Origin: Gnetum montanum
Lineage: Eukaryota; Streptophyta; Gnetopsida; Gnetales; Gnetaceae
Reading direction: 5' to 3'
Assembly: GCA_015680685.1 (NCBI GenBank)
Contig: MNCI01001931.1
Location: 91,985 to 155,984, forward strand
Length of the DNA stretch: 64,000 bases
In this document: positions 22,241-34,633 of the stretch, piece after piece
Position numbering within the stretch: the stretch's first letter is position 1
Layout of the letters: each line of letters opens with the position of its first letter
Position numbers and translations under genes: made by a program
Notes under the pieces: model-generated
Database searches by the model: none
Seen by the model: the letters and a program-made list of their open reading frames with translations, nothing else
Told to the model about the DNA's origin: nothing

Positions 22241-22880
22241 TGCTACGCTACGCTACGCTATATAGTGTAGCAGGCTTTGGGAAATGGTTGTTCAAACAGT
22301 CAACTGTAAATTGTTGCAAGACAAGATGCTACGCTATGGTATGCTACGCAGCGTAGCACAGTGTAGTGAGAGTAAGACAGGAAGGCTCGGCCTACTTAGT
22401 GATTTCAAATGCACTTAGTCAGTGCCTTTGACCTTCAAAAAGAGTTGCTTCGCTCAGCTCCAAGTTCTTCAGCAATGGCTCCTTCACCAAAAAATAGCAA
22501 ACTTAGCAGAAAAAAAGCAGGCCATGTTGGTTGCTACGCCATGCTACGCTACGTAGCATAGCACAATGTAGCAACTCTACTAGAATAACGAAAGGCATCT
22601 CAAAGGGCAGGATCAGCAAGTTCGCAAGTTTCGCAGTGCAGAAAGTAAAGTTTGCAGATTGGTGACGTTTTCGCGACTAAGGCCAGCTGTTATGCTACGC
22701 TACATCTATGTAGTGTAGCGTAGCAAGAATGCAAAAAGCAGTCGGAGCGCTTCAAAGGTTTCTAGCACATGCAGCAGGACACAACACAAGTTTTTGCTTC
22801 AAATCAGAGGCTACGCTATGCTACGCTGCATAGTGTAGCAAGACGCTATGCTACAAAGCATAGCGCAGCGTAGCAAGCAG
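22241..22880. repeat. Cluster of TGCTACGC/GCGTAGCA palindromes in the LTR
   Basis: At least five hairpin-forming sites in 640 bases. The best are 22342-22358 (8 bp arms around one base) and 22693-22725 (perfect 12 bp arms TGCTACGCTACA / TGTAGCGTAGCA, 9 nt loop). Others lie at 22241-22272, 22542-22563 and 22810-22880. Spacing is irregular, so they are not one tandem array. Confidence 0.85.
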
Positions 22881-23061
22881 TTACGCTACATCAATGCATA
22901 TCACCTGTTCGCACTATTGGCACACATCTCCAAGTTCTGACAACATAATTACAGCATGGCAGGCTCGTACAATGGTCATGCACGTCCATGCAGCATAGAC
23001 AAGTCAACACAGGCCCAAGACACATGGCATACAAACTGCATCTTTCGCGTGCCCTTGGCCC

Positions 23062-23069
23062 TATAAATA
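23062..23069 (+). promoter_or_regulatory. TATA box in the LTR of element B
   Basis: GGCCCTATAAATACCCC, about 1030 bases into the LTR and matching the LTR of element A. Confidence 0.7.
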
Positions 23070-23670
23070 CCCCAATGAGCAACATTCAAAAGGTCAGTTG
23101 GTCGACTGGTTGGTGAATCAGTTGTCTAGCAAGAAAAAAGTTAGCATTGTAAACATCTTTTTTGACATTGTAAACAGTTGGCACTCTCATTTGGCATTTT
23201 GCTCTGCTCTTTCCTGCCAGCCCCATAGCATTTTGCATTGTTGACTCCCGAGTCCACATTCAAGCATATAGCTATCTTGCTCTAAACGTCTTGGTTACTC
23301 TTGGGATCCCTGCGCCTCTCAATTCCGTGCAACCAATTGTATCCACCTTAACAGAGTGAAGTCACATTCTTGAAGCAGTGCATTTTTCTAATTGCATTTT
23401 ACTTTGTTTTCTTGCTTATCATTGCATTTTACATCATTTTCTACCCCTTTTGTGTTTCAAGATTACTTTATGCTTTAAATCCTGTTTTCAAATTATTCGT
23501 TTGCAAAAGGTTATATTAACACCGATTAAGTCCCTGTCTGATCAACCAGACCATTTAGGGCACCCCGTTTCCGTTTTATTCAGCATGACCCTCACACAAA
23601 TCCGGGGTTAAGACTGTCACGACCGATGACATCTCGGTGTTTTCCAGCCCCAACATTTTCGGTGGCTACA

Positions 23671-24953
23671 GTAGGTACTATTTTTGGAAATATTGTAATA
23701 ATGATATTAGGTTGTTAAAACCAAAATTACCAAGGATTTTAATATTACTTTTTGTGTGAAAGGTTGTGAGTTTGAGTTATTCTTGAGGCACCATTATGTT
23801 ATACAAATGTCTTACCAAAGTTTTGTAGTGTCTATAAAAACATGGAGGTATATTCAATCTTCTTTTCCAAAGGAAAAAGGGAGAGGAGAAGAGGAATTGT
23901 TAAGTTTTTATTTTTCCGATGGAACTCAAAACTATTAATAGGAAATATAGCCAAACACAATACTTTGATATTGAATATAGTAATGCCAAATCATGACACC
24001 TCTTGGGATTATGACTTGTAAACTACAAGTTAAATATTCTAACTAAACAATGAGGTGTTAGCCTAATGGTAAAAACTCATGATTTGAAGGCTCAATTCAT
24101 AAGTTTAAGTTTAATTTTAGTAGATAATGTTAAGCTATAAAGTTCTAATTGAACGATATATCTTAGAAGGTACATACATTACAATTATTTAAGGTTCCAG
24201 ATATATCATTATCTATTCATAAAATTGCTCCTACGTTCGCAAAGAGTAAAATGCAATTTAATCATGTACACTCGACTGTGGCTTAGTCACCTCTCGGTTA
24301 TACTGTTATGATTTGTGAAGACGGATTCCGCTCCTAAGCTAGAGGCATAAGATACTGAATCAAATGATTACCATTACAATGGCAGGTGCCGCGTAATTTC
24401 AAATGCAGGCACGAGCTCTAAGTAATAATAAAACTTGATTATTAATTATAAAAGGAAGAAGGTACAAGGCATTCTCAAAATTGCCAGGCAAAAAGACAAA
24501 AAAGAAAAACGGTGTATTTATGACAGGCATATTTTGAGTTCGCGTGTATTTCAGAGCTAAAATTCGGAAAACACCCAGCACAGGGGTCGAGTTTTTACTG
24601 CCAGCATAAAAACAAAAGATCGCCAGATGAATAACCGCTGGGTTAAAAAAGCACAATTTTAAAAAGTGCAGAACAACAGCACCTGTCCCACAAATTTGAA
24701 AGTCCAGAAAAAGTGGATCCCAAGAAGCGAATACAGTGGTCGGCCCACGTCAACGAGACAGACAGGCCACAAGTGTGAACCTCCACCGCAGCTGAAGACC
24801 TGAAACAGCACAACGCTCCCCAAACCTTGTTTGCTCTGGAATCTTCTTCAGAGTCCATCTTTTCTGGAGAACTGCTGCTCTGAGACGCTATTTTTTGTCC
24901 AACTTCTATTGCAGTTTAACCAGATCTACGCTTTATACTGTGAATAAGCTCTA
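23671..24953. other. Intergenic region upstream of the F-box gene
   Basis: A/T-rich unique-looking DNA. The only structure noticed is a possible SINE fragment at 24051-24120. The last 200 bases before 24954 should hold the promoter and 5' UTR of the F-box gene; no clear TATA box was identified. Confidence 0.4.
24051..24120 (+). repeat. Possible tRNA-derived SINE fragment
   Basis: GGTGTTAGCCTAATGGTAAA resembles a pol III A box, as in the heads of plant SINEs. The expected B box (GGTTCGANNCC) is represented only by a weak AAGTTTAAGTTTA. No A- or T-rich tail or target duplication was confirmed. Confidence 0.25.
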
Positions 24954-26453
24954 ATGGAGTCTCTGCCTTCTGAATTGTTCTTCAAGATCTTCTGTCTTCT
25001 CGATTACCAGCACCTTGCAGCGGTTCAGCAAGGTTACATCTCCTTCCAATTTTTAAAACAAAGTTGGCTCTTTGACTTATAGCTTGTTAAAGTTGGTTTT
25101 GCTGGGGAATTTGGAATTCTGGTTTGGGGATGCTGGCTCCAGCTTCCGATCTTTGGTTGTTTGTCGGTTTAAAATAGAAGGAACTTTTGATTTCCGTAGG
25201 AATGCTCTGGTTTTAGGGATTTGAAGATCACTTGTGTTAATCTGGCTTGTGGGTTTGATTTGATTTGGTTTTATGATTCAAGATTCTTCACGTTTCTCGG
25301 TAACTTAGGGAAGATGCCTAGATAGCATTTTCTAATGTCAGAATTCAGTTGCAGTCCGTGGCAAATGCTTTAGAATACGTGAATCATGAACGGATGGTTC
25401 CTCTTATAAACCGCATCTAGAATTTCAAAGCCATATTATGAAAGTTTTTCAATATATTCTTTTATTGTTGTAAGCCAGAGGCTCTTGATTATGTACCTGA
25501 TTTTCTTTCCTTCAGCTTTATTAGATCAGCTTATTTTCTGTCAGAATGGCAACAATTAAATTTTTTGGAAAATTGAAATGCGGTTCAGTTTTGCTTCTGT
25601 AAGCACTTCATTTGAACCAGTTTAGTTTAAACACTTAGAGAGGACCCATTTTCTTTTGGGCCTACTGAAAATTTATGGAAATAGAAATCATTTATTATGT
25701 CCTTAGACAGTTACAGGGGCAGCAATATTTTTTACAGGGTTTTGATATGTTCTTGATGAGTCTGGAAGAATTTACTACCGATAACACCTGTAAGTGAAAT
25801 ACCATTCCTACAGGGCGTTAAGGAGTCTTATTTTGGATAGGATTTTTAGGTACAGGTAGAACAGAAATAATCAATTGTTAGCATATGATTCCTGGTGAGT
25901 CCTGATTGCCAAATGTTTTGTATCCGTAGTTTGCAGAAACTGGAAAACAGTTGCCACTGAAGATGTTCTGTGGAGGAATCTGTTTGTGAAGAGATGGGGC
26001 GAAGATCAAGCAAATTTTTTCAGCCCTGTTCCTCCCAAAACATGGAAAATGACTTATGAAACTCAAGATCGTTGTGATCGTGTGGGATTGTAAGTCGTAT
26101 ATTACCTCACATCAATCTGTTCCGTTGGAAATTGATTGCAGTTTGCAACTAATGTATTTTTATTAAAACATTTTTTAAAAATGTATTTTTGCAGGGGATT
26201 GACTATTACATCCGAAGGCAATGACTACTATATTGTTTATCAAGGTGAAATTCAACTTTGGCTTGGTTCTAGGCAATCAGCATTGGAAGACAGTGAAAGT
26301 ACTTTGCAAGAAACGAATAGGAGTGATTCTTGTGTAATTACAGAGCCTGCACCATCATCAGGACCATATGCAGGCCTTCTTGACAAGATACTCTTTGTTG
26401 TTGGAGACTTGGAATCTGCCACTAGGCAAGCAAAAAGGCTTAGAGCACCTTAA
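24954..26453 (+). CDS. Short F-box protein, 3 exons
   Basis: Exons are 24954-25032, 25930-26089 and 26195-26453, giving about 165 residues. Introns are GT-AG (CAAG/GTTACA to CCGTAG, and GATT/GTAAGT to TTGCAG), and the frame joins cleanly at both. The N-terminus MESLPSELFFKIFCLLDYQH and the following VCRNWKTVATEDVLWRNLFV form an F-box (residues 1-45), the Skp1-binding part of SCF ubiquitin ligases. A conserved-looking domain follows (KRWGEDQANFFSP, then YYIVYQGEIQLWLG) and the C-terminus GPYAGLLDKILFVVGDLE. The substrate is unknown and I cannot name the orthologue. The ATG is the first in frame and starts at the canonical LPxEL motif. The gene is intact and sits in the host gene island. Confidence 0.8.
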
Positions 26454-27170
26454 AGCCATGTGCAAGGCTGCACACCATTTGTTGTATAATTGACTTGTAA
26501 ATTACATCACTGTATCAGTTTCAGAGTCATTGTGAACAAGACAATTTGTCTAGAATGAGCCCTAAGAAATTACATTTAGTTACCGAGCAAGAATCTCCCT
26601 TGCCAGTTTCCTCAATGATTTCCCAGGCCATGTGTACAGATTATTTTCAATTGACTTGTTTGGGACTTGTAATATCATGATTTGCATTGTATCAGGCAAA
26701 TTTGTTCAATTATGACAGCCACAATTTATAAGCGTCTTTGGCAAACTATTCCTTTTAAAAAATTTGTTGGCAATTTGGGAAAAGTTTTCTTAGGAAAAAT
26801 AAAACATTTTTATTGCTATCATGCTGCATTTCAAACCCCACGGCATCGATAAGTACAATATTCGAAATGCAGTTGATTGCTCTGCATAATAAATCATGGT
26901 TCAAGTTGCAGGAGCAGCTTCATATTTTGTGTCATGGATGGATCATGTTTACTGTGATGTTTTTCACTCCCCTCCCAAATACTTCATGGACGACTATCAA
27001 CTCTGTCACAGCTTGCACAGATCTAGAAAGAAATTTCCCGTATCCAACCAGTCTTGCAAGGATAGCCTGAATGGAAGAAAAAAAGTTAATTGTGGTGGGG
27101 CAAAGATTAAAATTGTAATTATGCATCAGGAACTTGTTTGAGAGAATTTTATTTTAAAATTGTAACGAGT
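26454..27170. other. 3' flank of the F-box gene and spacer to the tRNA gene
   Basis: Probably 3' UTR plus intergenic DNA. No other gene is seen. Confidence 0.4.
27156..27159 (-). terminator. RNA polymerase III terminator of the tRNA gene
   Basis: TTTT on the minus strand, about 12 bases past the 3' end of the tRNA; a short T run is the standard pol III stop. Confidence 0.6.
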
Positions 27171-27243
27171 GTCTGAGTCCGGATTCGAACCGGAGATCTT
27201 CAGTGTGTAAGACTGACGTGATAACCGACTACACCACTCAGAC
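27171..27243 (-). tRNA. tRNA-Val, anticodon UAC
   Basis: The minus strand folds into a full cloverleaf of 73 nt. The acceptor stem GTCTGAG/CTCAGAC has 7 pairs, the anticodon stem TCAGT/ACTGA 5 pairs, and the T stem TCCGG/CCGGA 5 pairs around the loop TTCGAAT. The D stem has three good pairs (GTG/CAC). The anticodon loop CTTACAC puts TAC at the anticodon, which reads the valine codon GTA. Nuclear-type A and B boxes are intact (GGTGTAGTCGG and GGTTCGAATCC), there is no intron and no encoded CCA. It looks functional. Confidence 0.93.
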
Positions 27244-29425
27244 TTAGGGTTGACAAGAAAAGCTCAAAATATTCCACCAGTTTACGATGAGTCGTGCTGT
27301 TAAATATCCACATTAGGTGAGCAATGCTCTGTCCAATTCGCAGTGAATTACCTACAGTTGGAGCAGCAGATATAAAGAGTTTTGGAGCGCATCATAACAT
27401 AGAAAACTGGAAAGTTGCAGTCGTACCGAATTAGATTTACGATGTGCTTGGCAACGAATGCATCGTTACCATATCACGCTTGATTTACCCTGGATTGCAA
27501 CACCGATTCAAAGACCAATGAAACATAATGCTAAAGAGATCTTGCAGCTATGAATCATAATACAAAATAGAATTACTCTATATTTGATTTTTCCTTCAAA
27601 ATACCTTTCATAACGTGCTAGATCTCATCACACAGCCTTCGTTTGCCAGTACCTGGCAACAAATGCAGCATTACCACATCTGATGTACAATTTCCAAAGC
27701 CAGATTGTGTGTGTTTTTTCTCATCTTTCAAGCAATGGTAAGGTGGGAACACTCCTTTATATTTGTTTCAAATGTTATTTTTTAAGCAACTTTTATTAAA
27801 AAACTAAAAACTATAGCGTTGTCACTTACAAAACTGATCGTCTTGACTTTCACTTTTCAATTATGTACAAGTGATGCAACCAATAATCTCTCAATCAGAG
27901 CATCCTTGACATTATATTTTAATTACCTTACGGATTCCTTCATCACTAAGCCATCCAACTAACTTTACACCTCAACTGTATGATCTGGTTGTATATCATT
28001 GCACCAAATTGGTTGGTTACCCTAGATAGATATAGTTAGCATAAAGTTATAATCTAGGTGCCTTTTTCTCTATAATATATTCTCCATTATGGCTGGGAAC
28101 CCCATTCTAAATGCTTAAAAATAATATTTGAGGATTAACGCAATCCTCAGCTTCAACATCAAAGGAAGACATTGGTTTTTAATGCATTTTTAAACTGCTA
28201 ATTCGCATTCCCTCGTGCATAATTTAAACTGCAGCATCTTTGATTATATTCAGCATGGATAGGACTTGGGCATTGCATCCTGAAGTTACAAAATTGATTG
28301 CAATACAGGAAGACAAAATTCCTAAAATAGAGATTGCCCGAGACTGAATTCTATCCGAAAGTTATCCATAATAAACAAATTTCCTTCTCAAGGGAACACA
28401 AAGCCCTATAATCCAAATTTTGTTTCCATAAAACATGCAAACAAAAATGCGACTAATCCTTCAAACATTGCAACTTATCCACTCCACCCTTAATTTTTAA
28501 AACCTTTGTTGAAACTCAGCAAAAACCTTCCCTTCCATAAGATGGACCCAACTTTAGCGATGCCACGCAGTGCAGAGCGCTAATCCTTTATGAAATAAAG
28601 GAGGCCTTAAATACATTCTGATTTTGCAATTGTAATTTTATGAAAGGGAACTTATGATGTTGCGGAATTCGACCTGGATAAGGTTCCAGGATATACATCT
28701 TCCTTAAGTGCAATATTTTATTAATTTACTTTATACATGACCATGAAACTACAAATGCAAAATTTCAAATGTTTTGAATCTAGATTGATTCATTCCAACT
28801 CTAAGAGAATGCAACATATAGATAAGATGCATATATATTCTAAAAGTCACATTAGCAATGACAATTTTCATAATATTGCTACCTACCCAGAAATTCCAAC
28901 TATTCCAACATGAAAGGTCCTCAATACTCCAGAACAATAATGAGAAAGCAGCTATACTATACACAAATCATGAAACACAGAAATCCAACAGCATTACTGC
29001 CCAAGCACATACAACAAACAGTATAACTAAGCTAAATTTTGCAACCTGCTATTTGATACATTAACAAATTCCCAGTGTAGCTATTACCCCGTTGGCAGCA
29101 CCTAAACAAGAAATGTAAACGACAATATTGCCAAACGGGTAAACATAAACAATGATAAACTAACATAAGCAAACTTAATTTTAACAGACAGTTAGAAATG
29201 CTTTCACTCTAGCATGTTCTGGAACATCAAAACAAAATGACAAGTTCTAGTGCAATTCGCATAATGAATAAGGGGAGCTAATGCTGCCAAAACCAAGGTC
29301 TAAACAAAACATATTGAAAAGATTTATTAATTTGTCAAAACAAAACATTAACAGAGAAGTGCCTCAGTAATAGTCACACACAAATAATTTAGTCTTGCTA
29401 GCTAACTTTATGCAGCCACCTGCAT
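27244..29425. other. Intergenic region between tRNA-Val and NDUFV1
   Basis: A/T-rich, no gene or retroelement recognised. The part nearest 29425 should hold the NDUFV1 3' UTR; AATAAAT on the minus strand near 29321 is a candidate polyadenylation signal. Confidence 0.4.
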
Positions 29426-30880
29426 TCATGCAGCAGCCTCGACAACTTCCATCTTTGCACGCTCACGAATTCTTCTTTCCAGTTCAGGCCTGAAATGCCG
29501 GATAAGCCCTTGAACTGGCCAAGCTGCAGCATCACCCAAAGCACAAATCGTATGACCTTCAATCTGCCTTGTCAATTCATAGAGCATATCTATCTCCTCA
29601 AGTTTAGCATTCCCAACCTTCATCCTTTCCATGATCATCCAAAGCCAGCCTGTTCCTTCTCTACAGGGAGTGCACTGACCACAGCTTTCATGTTTGTAAA
29701 AATATGAGAGACGGGCAATTGCATCCACTACATCAGTGGATTTGTCCATTACAATAACAGCCGCTGTTCCAAGTCCAGATTGCACAGCCTTTAAAGCATC
29801 GAAGTCCATCATAACATCATCGCAAATATGCTTTGGTAGGAGAGGTACAGATGAACCTCCAGGAATTACAGCAAGTAAATTGTCCCAACCGCCCCTTACA
29901 CCTCCTGCATGCCTCTCAATCAATTCCTTCAACGTGATACTCATCTCCTCTTCAACAGTGCAAGGCTTGTTGACATGTCCTGAAATGCAGAAGAGCTTAG
30001 TTCCTGCATTGTTCTTACGGCCAAAACTGGCAAACCATTCAGGACCCCTGCGAAGTATAGTTGGAGAGACAGCAACAGTCTCAACATTAGTAACAGTTGT
30101 TGGGCAACCATAGAGACCTGCATTAGCAGGAAAGGGAGGCTTCAAACGGGGTTTCCCTTGTTTGCCTTCCAAGCTTTCAAGAAGTGCCGTCTCTTCACCA
30201 CAAATATAAGCACCAGCACCAAAATGGATATGAACATCAAAATCATAACCTGACCCACATGCATTGTTTCCTAGAAATCCTGCTGCATATGCTTCCTTGC
30301 GTGCATTTTGTAAAGCTTTTCTCTCATTCACATACTCTCCTCTAATATAAATGTATGCAGCACGGGCACGCATTCCAACACCAGCAATCAAACAACCCTC
30401 AAGAAGTTTGTGTGGATCATGCCTCATGATTTCTCGATCTTTACAAGTTCCTGGTTCACTCTCATCTGCATTTACTACAAGATAAGAAGGCCTTCCATCT
30501 GATACTTTTGGCATAAAAGACCATTTCAGGCCTGATGGAAACCCAGCTCCTCCTCGACCACGCAATCCAGATTTTTTCATCTCATTCACAATCCAATCCG
30601 AACCCTTCAATACTAAATCCTTGGTTCTGTACCAATCCCCACGTTTAATGGCACCCTTCAAAAATGGATCATGCAGACCATAGAGGTTGGTAAAGATGCG
30701 GTCCTCATCCTTGAGCCCACCAAAGTGTGTCTTTTCAGGAGGAGGTGGTGGTGGCGGTGATGGTTGTGGAGTAGTAGAAGTACCGGATGCCTGCGTGCTA
30801 AGACCCCGATGCAGTAAATCCCATTTCTTATTATTCGCAAAAATGCTTTTTGATGACTGAATAAGATTCCTCATTGCCAT
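29426..30880 (-). CDS. NDUFV1: NADH dehydrogenase (ubiquinone) flavoprotein 1, 51 kDa subunit of mitochondrial complex I
   Basis: This is the 51 kDa subunit of the complex I N-module. It binds NADH and FMN and passes electrons from FMN to an iron-sulfur cluster, on the matrix side of the inner mitochondrial membrane. The coding region is a single exon of 484 codons, close to the 486 residues of the Arabidopsis protein. Residues 1-35 form a likely transit peptide ending RGLSTQAS, then a polyproline stretch (41-48). FMN/NADH motifs are [13 protein letters not shown] (108-120) and [16 protein letters not shown] (221-236). The cluster ligands lie in [12 protein letters not shown] (C400, C403, C406) plus C446 in HTICALGD. 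The start is the ATG at 30880: a splice acceptor (TTTTTGTGTAG) ends one base before it, so upstream codons are intronic. All key residues are intact; the gene should be functional. Confidence 0.97.
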   Translation of the reverse strand: MAMRNLIQSSKSIFANNKKWDLLHRGLSTQASGTSTTPQPSPPPPPPPEKTHFGGLKDEDRIFTNLYGLHDPFLKGAIKRGDWYRTKDLVLKGSDWIVNEMKKSGLRGRGGAGFPSGLKWSFMPKVSDGRPSYLVVNADESEPGTCKDREIMRHDPHKLLEGCLIAGVGMRARAAYIYIRGEYVNERKALQNARKEAYAAGFLGNNACGSGYDFDVHIHFGAGAYICGEETALLESLEGKQGKPRLKPPFPANAGLYGCPTTVTNVETVAVSPTILRRGPEWFASFGRKNNAGTKLFCISGHVNKPCTVEEEMSITLKELIERHAGGVRGGWDNLLAVIPGGSSVPLLPKHICDDVMMDFDALKAVQSGLGTAAVIVMDKSTDVVDAIARLSYFYKHESCGQCTPCREGTGWLWMIMERMKVGNAKLEEIDMLYELTRQIEGHTICALGDAAAWPVQGLIRHFRPELERRIRERAKMEVVEAAA

Positions 30881-30881
30881 A

Positions 30882-33800
30882 CTACACAAAAACAGATATT
30901 ATCATGAGACACACATTAACTTAAGTGTTAGTTTTTTTAAAAAAAATGGCATATAGCGAGTCAAAAAAATTGGAAATTATCTGGGAATGAATTAATGATA
31001 TTATTTCTTATGCTTTGCTGAATTTTACAATATAAAAGTTGCAGCAACAAAGGCAGTAGAGGAAAACATTTCATATGCATTTAATTAAATTTCTCGTGAC
31101 TAAATATTAGTGCAGCAGTAGAAGCAGACGTTAGTACTGGAATCAAAGACATTTTTATTTAACACACAGCAGGAACAGCACAACAGGTCAAAGTACAATA
31201 GCAGAGCGAAGAATCCCAGCGACAGATACCACCTCACGTCATAGTGGAGGCTTCCATGTTCTTCAAAATAGCTTTTTTTTTAATTCAAATACACGTAGAT
31301 GGGCAAACAACAACAATCCAAAAATTAATAAAAAGGGAAATAAGGAATCCAGTTGTAGTCTATGTAGATGGAATTCGGGAAAATGTCGATGTTGATGTGC
31401 AATGTCCCCACAGTGTTGAGTACCAAAAACAAGGAATGAGGACCATAGCAAATTAGTATAAGAAATCAACTTGCATAATAACTATATTTAATAAATAAAA
31501 CGAATGCTCATTCAATCAATCAAAACAAGTTGGGAAGATCACTACGACCCCCTAAATAAAATTCCAGGTCAATCAATGGAGATGTGAGGATATCTCAAAA
31601 TCTCAATGTCAAAGAGAAGGCAAGTTGTAGGTATTTTTTGTGCAAGTCAGACCAAAATTCTTGCTCTAGGGAAATGTATCTGTCAACACAGTATTATAAT
31701 AGAATTGATAAGCAATACAAACAAATTCAAAGGGAGGCAGCAAGAGACCGAGAACAACATCAACAAAGCTATATGGAGGGCAAGCTATTACAATTTAGTC
31801 AGGAAGGATGACGATCATAATACAAACATCTGAAACTCAATACAGAAGCTGAACTGTGGTAATATGTTTATCATTATCTGCTACTGATTGTATGAGAATA
31901 GTAGCGTAGGAAGACTAATAATGTTAACAATAAAGACCTGTATCAGCTCAGATGATCCTGAAGAGGGCAAAAATATGCAACTCTTGGATCAAGATAAAGT
32001 CTGTTACCTCTAGGAATGCAGGGGACAGAAATGGCATTTTTCATGAAAGACAGGAAAAAAGATGAAACCTTGCTGTCTATTTAAACCGACTTTCATGATT
32101 TATTTGTCAAAATTTTTAAGGTAGGTAGGTAACGGATAGAGGATGCGTGTGTTGATGGAAGTAAAAGTGATTAAGCAAAAAACCTGTTCAATGACTGCAT
32201 ATTATTGGTGCACCAGCGATATGCATGGATCATGAAAAAGCTAGTAGACGAACGAAAGAACATTGTAAGAAATCCCATAATTGTGAGGAGGTTAGAGAAA
32301 GCTCAACTACTGTACAAGGATGCAGAAGCATATCAGAGTATGTAAAGATCAATTAAATAAGCTGAATGTTTAAGGAAAGATGTGCATCAATCCTAATGCA
32401 AATTTTCTAACGATAAAACCAGGAGAAGCATTAACTATGAATTAACAAATCACATGGGGACGAATAGTGTTAATGTACGGCATACTTACAAAAATGAATG
32501 CAACTGGAATAAAATTTGGTCAGCCAACCAGTATTTTATAAAGCCAAAATCTTTGCAACAATGGCAGTGTCATGGGCATGGGCATGGATTAGTGATAGAA
32601 AAAGCATTAATAAAACTTGGAATGCACTGATTGAACATGTGTTCTCTGACCTTTGGATGGAAAAAGATCATTGAACTTTCAATGGGGCTAAAACTTAACA
32701 AGATAGAGTGAGCGATTAGGTAGTTAATGGTTGTAAAGAGAATGTGACAACGTCAAATGTAATTTGACAGCTGAATTCTTTGAGACTGCAAATCATTATG
32801 AGCAATGAATTGATACCATCTTCAACATCATTATGATTTTATGTGTCCCATGAATTTTGGGCAAACCATTATAATACATAGACATGATGATGAGATTTCT
32901 TTGCAAATTTTTAGTTGCCTTCATGTGGCATGTGTAGAGCTGAATTTTAAACCTAATGATTATAGGTAGATATCTTTTACAATTAAGACAAGGCTCACCC
33001 ACGGGAATGCATTGGCAACAAAAGGATGATTTTTCGTATCTTGGGTCTTGCTTTCTTAGATTGGCTGCATGTAAAGCTTTCTAAGATCCCAACGAACTTC
33101 TAGATGTGTTCCAAATCATAATTGTCACTAATAAAATCATTTTGCCAGTTTTATCTTACAAAATGAGTAACGTCCTAAGATAACAGAAATACAGTCAATG
33201 CACCAAAAACCATTCAACTGACAGATGCATTTCCTACAATGTCTTTGTGATTTACCTTCCAAGCTTCAGTTTTATTCACATATAAACTGAAACAATATAA
33301 TTTTCTTGGGTAACAAAACGAATTGCCACAGCATAAGTGTAATAAATTAACGTCTTTAATCAGTCAACAAGGAACCTTATTTCTCATGTGATCCAGACAG
33401 TTGGTTTTTAAATAGAGGTGAACATTGACGATGCCAACTTATACCAAAGGGTTCTCCTCCTCAACATTTAAAATTTGTTCATCAGAGATCCTTTTAAAGG
33501 TTGATGTAAAAGCTTCAATTTTAAACAAATGAATCCTCACAAGTGTAGGTTGTGATTCAAGACATTGCAATTGGAACAATTATTTCCTTGTGAAATGGAA
33601 CTGCAGTTACTTGATGACTTGCATACACCATAATATATTGAATGTGAGCAACTACAATAAGTGAATTCTGAACTCACAACTTATTGGTTAACAAGTTAAC
33701 CTGAATTTTGATTACATAATAACCTCCTACTTGCACACAATGTTCTTTTTAACTTATTAATCTTTTAAATTCACTGTCAAGTTCCTCAGATGAAAATTAC

Positions 33801-34560
33801 ATTATATACCATGTCAATCAATTATAGATTTAGTATGAGTCACTACTATATCTGTCAGAATTATATTCACTGAGAAGCAAATTTCAGCAAATTAAAAGAA
33901 TATTTTTACAATTATTTGCACAGTTTTCTCACAGCAATGAATTCTTGAATTCTTGCGGATGGTTAACGGAGGCAGCATAAAAAGCCTAAATAGAGCAAAT
34001 ACGTCAACATGTGGCTTAACGTAAAATGAAATATAATAAAAGGCTCTTTAGTTCAAATAGAATGAAGTCCAGGAAGACATGGACTAATGAAACAACGATA
34101 GAATGAGAACTCATAGAAAAGCACATCAAAAAATCTGGAATAAGGATTAATGCTATAATGACATTATAATTCTTTTACGACTAGGCAGAAATATCTTGCC
34201 AAAGCCATCTTGTTCACATAACTTAACGGCTATCTAAATTGTATTCCCATTGTTAAAAATTTATCTATGCTTTTCTCTAATTTCTAATTTTTCTTGGATT
34301 GATTTCAGTGAATCGATATAATCACTAAAAACTTCCTTTAGAAATTAAGCCTAGCCTAAAAGTTCCGACTAACCTTGCACCAGAGGAACGTAAAGCCATA
34401 ATCATCAAAAACGTAATATAGCTCAGAGTTGTTACCGATAAACACTCACATCAACAAATTAGACGAAACCAAGCATGAATCCCTAACTGACACATGAAAA
34501 CAACAATGACACAACACAAAATCCTTATGTATTCGAATGAATTTAAGCTTTTAGAAATAC
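30882..34560 (-). other. Intron in the NDUFV1 5' leader
   Basis: About 3.7 kb from donor CAAG/GTATTTCT at 34561/34560 to the acceptor TGTGTAG at 30882, one base before the start codon. A/T-rich, without any protein-like frame or recognisable transposon. Introns in the leader often raise expression in plants; here that is only a possibility. Confidence 0.65.
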
Positions 34561-34633
34561 CTTGATGGGAACGGACACGAATAAGCTGTAAAAACACGGA
34601 CTTCTGACAGCCGCTATCAGACCCCTTCTCTAC
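34561..34633 (-). other. Predicted non-coding 5' UTR exon of NDUFV1
   Basis: On the minus strand TGTTTTTTTCAG/GTAGAG marks its start and CCATCAAG/GTATTTC its end, both good consensus sites, giving a 73 nt exon. A further upstream exon is likely, since this one begins with an acceptor; a possible donor is TTAC/GTAAAG near 34766. The exon contains no in-frame extension of the protein. Confidence 0.55.

Larger units (their letters stand above)
16390..23670 (+). mobile_element. Element B: Tat-like Ty3/gypsy retrotransposon lacking its 5' part
   Basis: In order: a repeat-containing spacer, RT, RNase H, a second (archaeal-type) RNase H, integrase, a tandem-repeat 3' untranslated region, a polypurine tract and a 3' LTR. 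The extra RNase H between the normal one and integrase is the hallmark of the plant Tat clade. No 5' LTR, gag or protease was found upstream. Stops and frameshifts break pol in several places. Confidence 0.8.
22031..23670 (+). repeat. 3' LTR of element B
   Basis: Starts TGAAACACCC. The U3 carries the TGCTACGC palindrome cluster and a TATA box at 23062. The 3' end is placed at GGTGGCTACA by comparison with element A and is uncertain by tens of bases. Confidence 0.6.

Noticed and set aside
29736-30113. 125-codon plus-strand frame
   Set aside because: It is antisense to the conserved NDUFV1 coding region.
30881-30889. Upstream TTG start extending NDUFV1 by three residues
   Set aside because: A splice acceptor ends one base before the ATG at 30880, and plant nuclear genes rarely start at TTG.
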